Source: an uncultured Agathobaculum sp. (GTDB taxonomy: Bacteria > Bacillota > Clostridia > Oscillospirales > Butyricicoccaceae). Taken from it: a DNA stretch of 41,861 bases. Shown piece after piece: positions 7,157 to 13,490 of this stretch. How positions within the stretch are numbered: position 1 is the first letter of the stretch; each line of letters begins with the position of its first letter. The notes beneath the pieces are model-generated. The model did not search any database and was not told the DNA's origin. It saw only the letters and a list, made by a program, of their open reading frames with translations. The position numbers were made by a program, and so were the translations under genes. The stretch lies in contig NZ_CALWUN010000013.1 in NCBI RefSeq assembly GCF_944384735.1, forward strand, positions 1 through 41,861, written 5' to 3'.

Positions 7157-8356
7157 CTATGCGGTTTCCGCCGGCGCCTCCGGCGCGCCGAGCAGGCGGC
7201 GGTAGGTCAGGTCGATGGCGAACGCGCCGAGCGGCGCGGTCAGCAGAATCGCCACCACCGCGACGGTCAGCACGATCTGGCCGCAGCCCAGCCCGAGCGA
7301 CAGCGGCACCGAGCCGATCGCGGCCTGCACGGTCGCCTTGGGCGTGTAGCCCAGCATGCAGAACAGCCGCTCCTTCCGGGTCAGCTTGGTGCCCGCGACG
7401 CACACGAACACGCCCGCCATGCGGAACACCAGCGCGCCCAGCACGGCAAGCACGGCCGCCGCGCCCGCGGCGGCAGCGTAGCCGATATCGACCGTCGCGC
7501 CGACGAGCACGAACAGCAGCACCTCGGCCGCGACCCACAGGCGGTTATACTTGCCCGACAGGCGCGCGGCCAGCTCCGGGCGGCGGCGGTTGACCGCGAT
7601 GCCGCAGCTCATCACGGCGAGCAGGCCGGAAAACGGCACGATACCTTTGACCGCGTTCTCCAGCGCGACGAACAGGAACGACAGGCTGAGCAGCACGACC
7701 ACCTTGACCGAGTCACGCACATGGATGCGGCGGTAAACCTCCCCGAACGCCGCGCCCGCCGCAAGGCCGAGCGCCACGCCGGTGACGATCGAGACCGGGA
7801 TCTGCGCGAACGTCGCGGGCGACACCGTGCCGCCCTGCGCCAGCCCGGTGAACGCCGTGAACATGACGATGACGAACACGTCGTCGACCGACGCGCCCGC
7901 CAAAATCATCTGCGGGATGCTGTGGCGGGTGCCGTAGCCCAGCTCCATCAGGCGCAGCATCTTGGGCACGATGACGGCGGGCGACACCGCCGCGATCACC
8001 GCGCCGAGGATGGCGCTGTCGAGCAGCGACAAGCCGAGCAGCCGCGGCGCGAGCACAAGCATGCCGACCATCTCAAAGCAGGCGGGCACAAAGCACAGCA
8101 GCACGGCCGGACGGCCGACCTTCTTCAAATCCTCGATGTTGAGCGACAGTCCGGCGCGCGTCAGGATGATGATGAGCGCGAGTTGGCGCAGGTCGGCCGA
8201 GATGCCGAGGATCGACCCGTCGAGCAGGTTCAGCACATGCGGGCCGAGCAGGATGCCGGTCAGCAGCATGCCCAAAAGGCTTGGCAGATGCAGGCGGGTC
8301 ACGAGCCAGCCGAAGCCCATGCCCACGAAAAAGATCAGCGCGAGACTGGTAAGCAT
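7157..8356 (-). CDS. CPA-superfamily cation:proton-type antiporter, probable fluoride exporter
   Basis: This 399-residue polytopic membrane protein (about 12 hydrophobic segments) belongs to the monovalent cation:proton antiporter superfamily. The start is the ATG at 8356-8354, with GGAGG about eight bases upstream. The transport core is visible: SPAVIVPKM (about 125-133) in the discontinuous helix and GASVDDVFVI with Asp158-Asp159 in the next core helix. The gene lies directly behind a fluoride riboswitch, and a subset of CPA proteins linked to that riboswitch is known to export fluoride against protons. The most likely job is therefore fluoride resistance rather than Na+/H+ exchange. It is a single-gene unit with its own consensus promoter and ends at the bidirectional terminator. 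Confidence 0.85.
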   Translation of the reverse strand: MLTSLALIFFVGMGFGWLVTRLHLPSLLGMLLTGILLGPHVLNLLDGSILGISADLRQLALIIILTRAGLSLNIEDLKKVGRPAVLLCFVPACFEMVGMLVLAPRLLGLSLLDSAILGAVIAAVSPAVIVPKMLRLMELGYGTRHSIPQMILAGASVDDVFVIVMFTAFTGLAQGGTVSPATFAQIPVSIVTGVALGLAAGAAFGEVYRRIHVRDSVKVVVLLSLSFLFVALENAVKGIVPFSGLLAVMSCGIAVNRRRPELAARLSGKYNRLWVAAEVLLFVLVGATVDIGYAAAAGAAAVLAVLGALVFRMAGVFVCVAGTKLTRKERLFCMLGYTPKATVQAAIGSVPLSLGLGCGQIVLTVAVVAILLTAPLGAFAIDLTYRRLLGAPEAPAETA

Positions 8357-8392
8357 AGTAGTTTTCCTCCCTGTTTTCCCGTTTGCAGGCAC

Positions 8393-8439
8393 AAAAAAAG
8401 CTGATTCCCCCTGCAAACAAACTTGCAGAAGTCATCAGC
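8393..8439 (-). terminator. riboswitch-controlled terminator of the antiporter leader
   Basis: Read on the - strand, GCTGAT (8439-8434) pairs with ATCAGC (8405-8400), with an inner CTTCTGCAA/TTTGCAGGGG stem, followed by seven T's (8399-8393). The 5' arm reuses the last bases of the fluoride aptamer (GGCTGATGACTTC), so aptamer folding and terminator folding exclude each other. Ligand would permit read-through. Confidence 0.85.
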
Positions 8440-8484
8440 CGAACGGCGGTTCTGGCATTTATGCCAGGGGAGCACTTCATTCCC
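8425..8484 (-). ncRNA. fluoride riboswitch (crcB motif)
   Basis: On the - strand the segment begins GGGAATGAAGTGCTCCC, continues with a side hairpin CTGGCATAAATGCCAG, and ends AACCGCC-GTTC-GGCTGATGACTTCTGC. This reproduces the crcB motif as I know it: GG.GATG...CTCC, a variable stem, AAC.GCC-loop-GGC, then CTGATG.C.CCT/CTTCT forming the pseudoknot and long-range pair. It sits about 70 bases upstream of the antiporter start and overlaps a terminator, an 'on' switch layout. A covariance-model score would settle it. Confidence 0.88.
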
Positions 8485-8493
8485 TTGTTTGTC

Positions 8494-8522
8494 ATTATAC
8501 GACACGCGGCCGCCGCTGTCAA
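8494..8522 (-). promoter_or_regulatory. perfect consensus sigma-A promoter for the antiporter
   Basis: On the - strand TTGACA (8522-8517), a 17-bp spacer and TATAAT (8499-8494) give an exact consensus promoter. It fires into the riboswitch about 10 bases downstream, so expression is strong and controlled mainly at the termination step. Confidence 0.9.
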
Positions 8523-8539
8523 GCCGCCCGCGCCGCTTT

Positions 8540-8608
8540 TGTGAGCAGGTCACAGACCGCAACGCATAGGCCGCATATACTGATATCACATCACGATATC
8601 ACGGCGGG
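8540..8608 (+). promoter_or_regulatory. Crp/Fnr-like dyad and promoter of the ferredoxin operon
   Basis: TGTGA-N5-TCACA (8540-8554) is a dyad resembling Crp/Fnr-family sites, one base tighter than the classical N6. A TATACT -10 lies at 8576-8581 without a good -35. The predicted +1 near 8588 puts the dyad centre at about -41, the class II activator position. A further TGATATC-N7-GATATCA repeat (about 8581-8601) lies at the start of the transcript. Confidence 0.45.
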
Positions 8609-8636
8609 CGCTGTCCTGCCCTGTACGGAGGTACTT

Positions 8637-8843
8637 ATGCTGTCCAAACGATATGCCCGCCCCGACCGTGCGCGCTGCGTCTCCTGCGGCGCGTGCATGC
8701 ACGAATGCCCGCGCGACGCCATCCGTATCCATCACGGCTGCTATGCCGTCGTCGACACGCTGCAATGCGTCGGCTGCGGCAAATGCGCCAAGGTCTGCCC
8801 GGCGGACTGCATCGCCATCCTTGACCGGGAGGTGCAGGCATGA
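8637..8843 (+). CDS. 2[4Fe-4S] ferredoxin
   Basis: This 68-residue protein has two CxxCxxCxxxCP cluster motifs (CVSCGACMHECP and CVGCGKCAKVCP), the classical clostridial dicluster ferredoxin fold, with a short basic N-terminus. The start is ATG 8637, with GGAGG at about 8627. The stop overlaps the start of the next gene (ATGA), so the two are translationally coupled. It probably passes low-potential electrons to the membrane Fe-S protein encoded next. An oxygen- or redox-responsive Crp/Fnr-type control is suggested by the upstream dyad. Confidence 0.92.
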   Translation: MLSKRYARPDRARCVSCGACMHECPRDAIRIHHGCYAVVDTLQCVGCGKCAKVCPADCIAILDREVQA

Positions 8844-9424
8844 ACAAGCGCAAGCATTGGTACGACTATCTGTGGCTGTGGTCAGTCCTGTTTTTCGCGC
8901 TCGGCTTTTTCAATATCCTGTTCGCGTGGCTGGGCATGCTGGACTTCGGCCTGCCGCTGCTGTTTGCCATCTTTGGCGGCAACAAATTCTTCTGCAACAA
9001 CCTGTGCGGCCGCGGCCAGCTGTTCACACTGCTGGGCGGGCGCTTGGGTCTGTCGCGCGGCAAGCCCGCACCGCGCTGGCTGGGTTCCAAACCGTTCCGC
9101 TACGGCTTCCTCGTCTTTTTCATGGCGATGTTCGGCAATATGCTGTTCCAGACGTATCTGGTCGGCGCGGGCGCGGCCTCGCTGCGCGAGGCTGTCAAGC
9201 TGTTCTGGACGTTCCGCGTGCCGTGGGGCTGGGCGTACACCGCGGGCGCCGTGCCCGCGTGGGTCGCGCAGTTCAGCTTCGGTTTTTACAGCCTGATGCT
9301 GACCTCGCTGCTGATCGGCCTGATCGTCATGGCGCTCTACCGCCCGCGCACCTGGTGCTCGTTCTGCCCGATGGGCTGCATGACGCAGGGCGTGTGCCAG
9401 CTGCGGCAGCACGGCAAGGGATAA
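8840..9424 (+). CDS. membrane 4Fe-4S protein, NapH/YccM-like
   Basis: The 194-residue protein has about four hydrophobic segments (about residues 12-45, 87-108, 130-150 and 153-172). Two Cys-rich loops are present: FFCNNLCGRGQL near 50-61 and RTWCSFCPMGCMTQ near 171-184, the pattern of the polyferredoxin-type membrane electron-transfer proteins (NapH family), although each motif has fewer than the usual four cysteines. It follows the ferredoxin with a four-base overlap, so the pair is probably one redox module moving electrons to or from the membrane. The terminal acceptor is not encoded nearby. A strong terminator separates it from the reductase operon downstream, so a link to bilirubin reduction is only speculation. 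Confidence 0.8.
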   Translation: MNKRKHWYDYLWLWSVLFFALGFFNILFAWLGMLDFGLPLLFAIFGGNKFFCNNLCGRGQLFTLLGGRLGLSRGKPAPRWLGSKPFRYGFLVFFMAMFGNMLFQTYLVGAGAASLREAVKLFWTFRVPWGWAYTAGAVPAWVAQFSFGFYSLMLTSLLIGLIVMALYRPRTWCSFCPMGCMTQGVCQLRQHGKG

Positions 9425-9429
9425 GCGAT

Positions 9430-9468
9430 ACCGTGCGGGAAACCATCCGGTTTTCCGCACGGTTTTTC
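9430..9468 (+). terminator. terminator after the ferredoxin pair
   Basis: ACCGTGCGG at 9430-9438 pairs with CCGCACGGT at 9455-9463, extended by a GAAAC/GTTTT inner stem, and is followed by TTTTCTGTTTTT. A stem of about 14 bp with a good T tract makes it a strong intrinsic terminator. Confidence 0.88.
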
Positions 9469-9513
9469 TGTTTTTGCCCGTTTGTAAACAAACTGCAAAT
9501 TCCCGAAAATATA

Positions 9514-9556
9514 CTTGACTATGTCAAGCTTCCGTCTTATACTTGACAAAGTCAAG
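9514..9556 (+). promoter_or_regulatory. bilQRS promoter with two identical palindromic operators
   Basis: The promoter is TTGACT (9515-9520)-N17-TATACT (9538-9543). The palindrome CTTGAC-TAT-GTCAAG (9514-9528) covers the -35 and CTTGAC-AAA-GTCAAG (9542-9556) covers the end of the -10 and the start site; they are 28 bp apart. Repressor bound at either would block polymerase, so autorepression by the MarR-type product, relieved by a ligand, is the natural reading. Confidence 0.85.
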
Positions 9557-9571
9557 AAAGGAAGTGCCCCC

Positions 9572-10000
9572 ATGCTCAATACCCTCGCCTACCACGCCAC
9601 CATATTGTACCGCAGCTTTTCAGCCCACACCGGCCGCGTGCTCGACACGCTCGGCCTGAGTCAGGGACTGCTGTACCCGATTTTATACGTCGGGCGGCAC
9701 CCGGGCTGCACGCAGGCCGAACTGACCGAGGCGCTCGGGCTGGACTGGGGCTACTGCCAGCGCAGCGTGCTGCGGCTGGCCGAGGACGGATTCCTCGTCC
9801 GCGAAAAACAGGGCCGCGCCTACCGCCTGTCGCTCAGCGACAAGGGCGCGCAGGCGTTCGAGGCCAGCCATCAGGTCTTTTTTGACTGGGACGCCCAGAC
9901 GCTGGACGGCCTGACCGAAGCAGAACGCGCGCAGCTGCTCCAGCTGCTCGGCAAGATCAAACCAAAGGAAGCGAACACCAAGCTATGTACGAGACGATAA
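9572..10000 (+). CDS. bilQ: MarR-family regulator BilQ
   Basis: This 142-residue winged-helix protein is the first gene of the operon. The start is ATG 9572, with AAAGGAAG nine bases upstream. The helix-turn-helix is visible at HPGCTQAELTEALGLDWGYCQRSVLRLAEDGFL (about residues 46-78), followed by the wing VREKQGRAYRLSLSDKG. Family members are dimers that release palindromic DNA on binding a small ligand. Two identical 15-bp palindromes lie over its own promoter. Gene order regulator-reductase-flavodoxin matches the bilQRS operons reported from gut Clostridia, which is why I use that name. The inducer would plausibly be bilirubin or a related tetrapyrrole, which is inference. Its end overlaps the next gene by 16 bases. 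Confidence 0.82.
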   Translation: MLNTLAYHATILYRSFSAHTGRVLDTLGLSQGLLYPILYVGRHPGCTQAELTEALGLDWGYCQRSVLRLAEDGFLVREKQGRAYRLSLSDKGAQAFEASHQVFFDWDAQTLDGLTEAERAQLLQLLGKIKPKEANTKLCTRR

Positions 10001-11097
10001 CCAGCCCGGTCAATTACGGCGGGCTGCAACTGAAAAACCGCATCATTTTCGCGCCGACCTCGATGGGGCTGCGCGGCGACGACCTGATCGAGCGCTACCG
10101 CGCAATCGCCCGCGGCGGCTGCGCGATGATCATTCTGGGCGACGTGCCGGTCGGCAAACACGGCTTTGCACCCACGCTGTACACCAAAAAGGGCTTTGCC
10201 TTTTACCGGCGCATCGCCGAAGCGATCCACGCCGAGGGCTGTCTGGTTTGCGCCCAGCTGCACCAGTCGGACTCTAACGTCAAAGCGATGCTGAAATACG
10301 TCCCCGGCATGCTGGCCAAAAAGATCAGCCCGGCCGACCTGCGGCCGCTGCTCAACCAGCAGGTCGGGCCGTATATCACGGGCATGCCGGTCAAAAAAAT
10401 ACACGAGATCACCGAAAACTTCGGCTTTGCGGCCGTGCTCGCCCGCAAGGCAGGCTTCGACATGATGCAGATCCACGGCGACCGCATGTGCGGCAGCTTT
10501 TCGTCGACCGTGTACAACCGCCGCACCGACGACTACGGCGGCACCCCGCAGAACCGCGCGCGCTTTGCCGTTGAAGCGGTGCGCGCCGTGCGCCGCCGCC
10601 TGCCCGACATGCCGATCGACTATAAGCTGGCCGTGCGGCAGGAAAACCCGCACTATGGCAACGCCGGCGTGCTGCGCGAGGAGCTGAACGTCTTCGTGCC
10701 GCTGCTTGAGCAGGCGGGCGTGACCAGCTTCCATGTAACGCTTGCCAACCACGGCGAGCTGACCGACACCATCCCGCCTGCAAATCACCCGGCGTTTGCC
10801 GCCGAGGGCTGCTTCCTGCCGTTCTGCGACGAAGTACGGAAGCTGACAAAGCTGCCCCTCTGCGGCGTCGGCGGGCTGACGCAGCCCGCTTTTGTCGAGC
10901 AGCAGCTCGCCTCCGGCCGCATCGACTGCGCCGCCATGAGCCGCCAGCTGATCGCCGACCCGGACTGGCCGGACAAGGTTATGTTCGGCCGGGCAAACGA
11001 AATCCATCGCTGCGTGCGCTGCAACAAGAAATGTCTGGGCGGCATGATGGCGCACCAGGGCGTACACTGCATTTATGAAAAGGAGAATGACGCATGA
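9985..11097 (+). CDS. bilR: bilirubin reductase BilR (Old Yellow Enzyme family, short form)
   Basis: This 370-residue TIM-barrel flavoenzyme is predicted to reduce bilirubin to urobilinogen in the cytoplasm. The N-terminal FMN strand NRIIFAPTSM (18-27) and the barrel motif FSSTVYNRRTDDYGG (172-186) define the Old Yellow Enzyme family. The signature HGDR lies at residues 164-167; Asp166 and Arg167 are, as I recall, the residues reported as essential and diagnostic for bilirubin reductases. The C-terminus has a cluster motif C343-x2-C346-x3-C350-x11-C362, as in 2,4-dienoyl-CoA reductases, but the FAD/NAD(P)H domain that follows in those enzymes is absent. The neighbouring flavodoxin would supply electrons instead. 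The ATG at 9985 lies inside bilQ, so translation is coupled. A different enone substrate is the main alternative. Confidence 0.85.
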   Translation: MYETITSPVNYGGLQLKNRIIFAPTSMGLRGDDLIERYRAIARGGCAMIILGDVPVGKHGFAPTLYTKKGFAFYRRIAEAIHAEGCLVCAQLHQSDSNVKAMLKYVPGMLAKKISPADLRPLLNQQVGPYITGMPVKKIHEITENFGFAAVLARKAGFDMMQIHGDRMCGSFSSTVYNRRTDDYGGTPQNRARFAVEAVRAVRRRLPDMPIDYKLAVRQENPHYGNAGVLREELNVFVPLLEQAGVTSFHVTLANHGELTDTIPPANHPAFAAEGCFLPFCDEVRKLTKLPLCGVGGLTQPAFVEQQLASGRIDCAAMSRQLIADPDWPDKVMFGRANEIHRCVRCNKKCLGGMMAHQGVHCIYEKENDA

Positions 11098-11579
11098 CTT
11101 ACGCGATCGTATACAGCAGCAAGACCGGCAACACCCGCCTGCTGGCCGAAGCCATCCGCGACGCGCTGCCCGCGGCCGACTGCCTGTACTTTGGCGCGCC
11201 GGACGACGCGGCGCTCGCGGCCGACCGCATCTATGCCGGCTTCTGGACGGACAAGGGCACCTGCGACGCGGACACCGCAGCCTTTCTATCCCGTCTGACG
11301 GGGCAGCAGATATTCCTGTTCGGCACGGCGGGCTTTGGCGGCGCGCCCGCGTACTTCGATAAAATCCTGACCGCCGCGCGGCAAAACCTGCCGGACGGCG
11401 TGACCGTGTGCGGCAGCTACATGTGTCAGGGCAAAATGCCCGCCGCCGTCCGCGCACGCTATGAGCAGATGGAGGACAGCCCGCGCCGTCAGATGATGCT
11501 GGACAACTTCGATGCCGCGCTGTCCCACCCCGACCAGACCGATCTGGCGCGCCTGCGGGACGCGGTGTGCGCGCGCTGA
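11094..11579 (+). CDS. bilS: flavodoxin-like protein BilS
   Basis: This 161-residue flavodoxin-fold protein has the FMN phosphate loop YSSKTGNTR (residues 7-15) near its N-terminus and a second flavin-binding loop around GTAGFGGAP (about 77-85). The start ATG at 11094 overlaps the bilR stop by four bases (ATGA) and has AAGGAG upstream. It is the third gene of the operon, the position of bilS in reported bilQRS loci. Because BilR here lacks its own NAD(P)H domain, this protein is the likely electron carrier that reduces the FMN/Fe-S centre of BilR. Its own reductase is not in the window. A large hairpin terminator lies about 95 bases downstream. Confidence 0.85.
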   Translation: MTYAIVYSSKTGNTRLLAEAIRDALPAADCLYFGAPDDAALAADRIYAGFWTDKGTCDADTAAFLSRLTGQQIFLFGTAGFGGAPAYFDKILTAARQNLPDGVTVCGSYMCQGKMPAAVRARYEQMEDSPRRQMMLDNFDAALSHPDQTDLARLRDAVCAR

Positions 11580-11672
11580 CCCCCCTGTCCGTGCCATGTC
11601 CGGCGACTTCCTCCGCCGGACACGCGCACCGCGCGCCCCGTGGACACGCATTAAACCCTATATCAGCTGGCA

Positions 11673-11736
11673 GCAGCGCTCCCACAGGGCCGGTTCCTAC
11701 CGGCTCACGCGGGGGCGCTGCGCCTTTTGTCCCTGT
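11673..11736 (+). terminator. terminator of the bilQRS operon
   Basis: GCAGCGCTCCC (11673-11683) pairs with GGGGGCGCTGC (11711-11721), and an inner GCCGGT/ACCGGC stem makes it a long hairpin; CCTTTTGTCCCTGTT follows. The region 11580-11975 otherwise contains only the next promoter and a leader of about 140 bases. Confidence 0.7.
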
Positions 11737-11797
11737 TGTGCCCGCTAAGGATGCGTTATATTTTGCCATCATATTGAGTAAATTTTTGAAAACTCCA

Positions 11798-11826
11798 TTG
11801 CACTTTTCCCGCATTTGCACTATACT
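11798..11826 (+). promoter_or_regulatory. sigma-A promoter
   Basis: TTGCAC (11798-11803), a 17-bp spacer and TATACT (11821-11826) precede the gene of unknown function. The leader of about 140 bases before its start codon has no recognised riboswitch. Confidence 0.75.
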
Positions 11827-11975
11827 TAAGGCAGCCCTTACCATAACGGCCTGCGCAGCCCGATCACCGTTTTTCAGGCCGTGCCGCAGCAAGCAAACCG
11901 CCGCCCGACACAGCGCAATGCAATCACCGAATGCACCATATGTCGGCGTGCGATCATATATGAGGAGGCTATGTT

Positions 11976-13019
11976 TTGAGTAACAAAATAGACGTCCGCA
12001 AAGCTGCGCTGAAAGACAAACACCGAAAGGAAAACGCGCTCTGGCGCGTCCTGCTGGCATGCCTTTCGGACATTGCCAAAATGGAACCGTGGGATAAGCT
12101 CACCCACGAGATCCCGCTCGCGTACATCCCGAAAAGCGACGACCAGATGATCTTTTTCTCCTGCGTGCGGGAGTCGGAGCATTCCATGGGGATTTTCATT
12201 TATCCGACCCCGCGGGATTACCAATACGGCACCCTAGCACAGGAAAACGACCGGGAGGAAGCCCGGCAATTCATCGAAATGGAATGCTTTACCGCCGCCT
12301 TTACCACCAAGGACGAGGTGCCGGAGGAGGTCCTGCGGGTTTACCAGCGTTTGGCCGTGGACTTCGGGGACGGCTTATGGCCATGGGTCAGCCACAAGCG
12401 GTACGGCTATCTGGATGAAACGCCGCACGCGGACGATCTGGCGTTTGCGTTGGACGCCCTCGGCAATTTCCACATGCAGCTATGCGCACTGAAGGAGACC
12501 AACGCCGTGCCGGATTACGACAAGGGCGAAATGCTGCTCCGGTACTATTCCCCGGAGGACGACCTGTGGTACAATGTCATCGCGCCGTTCGCGCTGCCGC
12601 CCGAGGTCAGCTCCGCATTCATCACGCTGAAAGATTCGCCGCTGATACTGGAGCTGTCCCAGCTGCCCGCGTCTACCGACATCCCCCGGATGGAACTGGA
12701 CTACGGCTGGCTGGACGAGCCGGTGCAGGATAAGGCGAACGACGTGCCCTATTTCCCGATGCATCTTGTTGTGTCCGACCGTCTGAACGACCAGCAGCTG
12801 AGCCTTTATCACTGCCGGCCGGAGGACTTCATCGGCTGTGCGCTCACCGCGTTGGCCGATGCGCTGCGCAAGCACGGCCTGCCGGAAACGCTGTACGTCT
12901 GCCGCGACGAAAGCTATGACCTGCTGGAGGATCTGACGCGCAAGCTGGGGATCCATCTCAAGCGCGTCAAGCATCTGCCGGCAGCGGAGCGCGTCCTGCG
13001 GTCGCTGGACGCCGTTTGA
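11976..13019 (+). CDS. conserved-looking protein of unknown function
   Basis: I do not recognise this 347-residue protein with confidence; the C-terminal part (LRKHGLPETLYVCRDESYDLLEDLTRKLGIHLKRVKHLPA, about residues 289-328) recalls uncharacterised Bacillota proteins of the DUF6930/DUF7309 type. It is soluble, acidic, Trp-rich and has no signal peptide or membrane segment. The start is the TTG at 11976, seven bases after GAGGAGG (11962-11968). An ATG at 11971 opens a two-codon frame (ATG TTT TGA) overlapping it, which could couple or damp initiation. It is a single-gene unit with its own promoter and terminator. No neighbour explains its function. Confidence 0.7.
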   Translation: MSNKIDVRKAALKDKHRKENALWRVLLACLSDIAKMEPWDKLTHEIPLAYIPKSDDQMIFFSCVRESEHSMGIFIYPTPRDYQYGTLAQENDREEARQFIEMECFTAAFTTKDEVPEEVLRVYQRLAVDFGDGLWPWVSHKRYGYLDETPHADDLAFALDALGNFHMQLCALKETNAVPDYDKGEMLLRYYSPEDDLWYNVIAPFALPPEVSSAFITLKDSPLILELSQLPASTDIPRMELDYGWLDEPVQDKANDVPYFPMHLVVSDRLNDQQLSLYHCRPEDFIGCALTALADALRKHGLPETLYVCRDESYDLLEDLTRKLGIHLKRVKHLPAAERVLRSLDAV

Positions 13020-13065
13020 CGTAAACCGATAACCGGCGCTTGGCCGCGCCGCCATACCGCACAAC

Positions 13066-13101
13066 AAGCACCGCCGCGGCTTTGTCCCGACGGTGCTTTT
13101 G
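13066..13101 (+). terminator. terminator after the unknown gene
   Basis: AAGCACCG (13066-13073) and CGGTGCTT (13091-13098) form an 8-bp stem closing a 17-base loop, followed by TTTGC. It is of moderate strength. Confidence 0.6.
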
Positions 13102-13179
13102 CATGCGGCCTGCCAGACGCACGGATGCCGGCAAAGGGAATGCTTGCCGCAAAACGGCGCACTTTTCCGCCCGCAAACC

Positions 13180-13208
13180 TTGACAAATCCGTTTTTTTCA
13201 GCTATACT
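13180..13208 (+). promoter_or_regulatory. promoter of the valS T-box leader
   Basis: TTGACA (13180-13185), a 17-bp spacer and TATACT (13203-13208) give a near-consensus sigma-A promoter for the valS leader. Confidence 0.88.
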
Positions 13209-13214
13209 GAATAA

Positions 13215-13459
13215 GTTAACACGACAAATGCGATGACAAAGAGGAGTATTCCTGTCCCCGTGCGTCAAGAGAGAGGGCGGTTCGGTGCAAGCCCTTCGGC
13301 GGGACGGAAGAAGGTCGCTTTGGAGCAGGAGGGCTGAAAACAGTAGGCCGTCCCGTCCGCCCACGTTACGGGTCAACGAGTGCGCGGCAGCTTTGCCGCG
13401 AAGTTAGGTGGTACCACGGAGCACGCTTCGTCCTATCCGGACGGCGTGCTTTATTTTTT
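13215..13459 (+). ncRNA. T-box leader for tRNA-Val (valS)
   Basis: The leader contains the stem I elements GAGGAGTA (about 13241) and AGAGAGGGCGG (about 13269), a probable Val specifier GTC at 13314-13316, and the T-box sequence AGGTGGTACCACG at 13406-13418. Its TGGT bulge fits a tRNA ending A-CCA. A terminator follows: AGCACGC (13420-13426) with GCGTGCT (13444-13450), an inner GTCC/GGAC pair, then TTATTTTTTT. Uncharged tRNA-Val would stabilise the antiterminator and let transcription enter valS. Confidence 0.93.
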
Positions 13460-13490
13460 TGTTATCAAAAACCGAAAAGGAGATAGCGCC

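Noticed and set aside
7157-8356. Simple Na+/H+ antiporter call
   Set aside because: The fluoride aptamer and its overlapping terminator make fluoride export the better explanation, although Na+/H+ exchange is not disproved.
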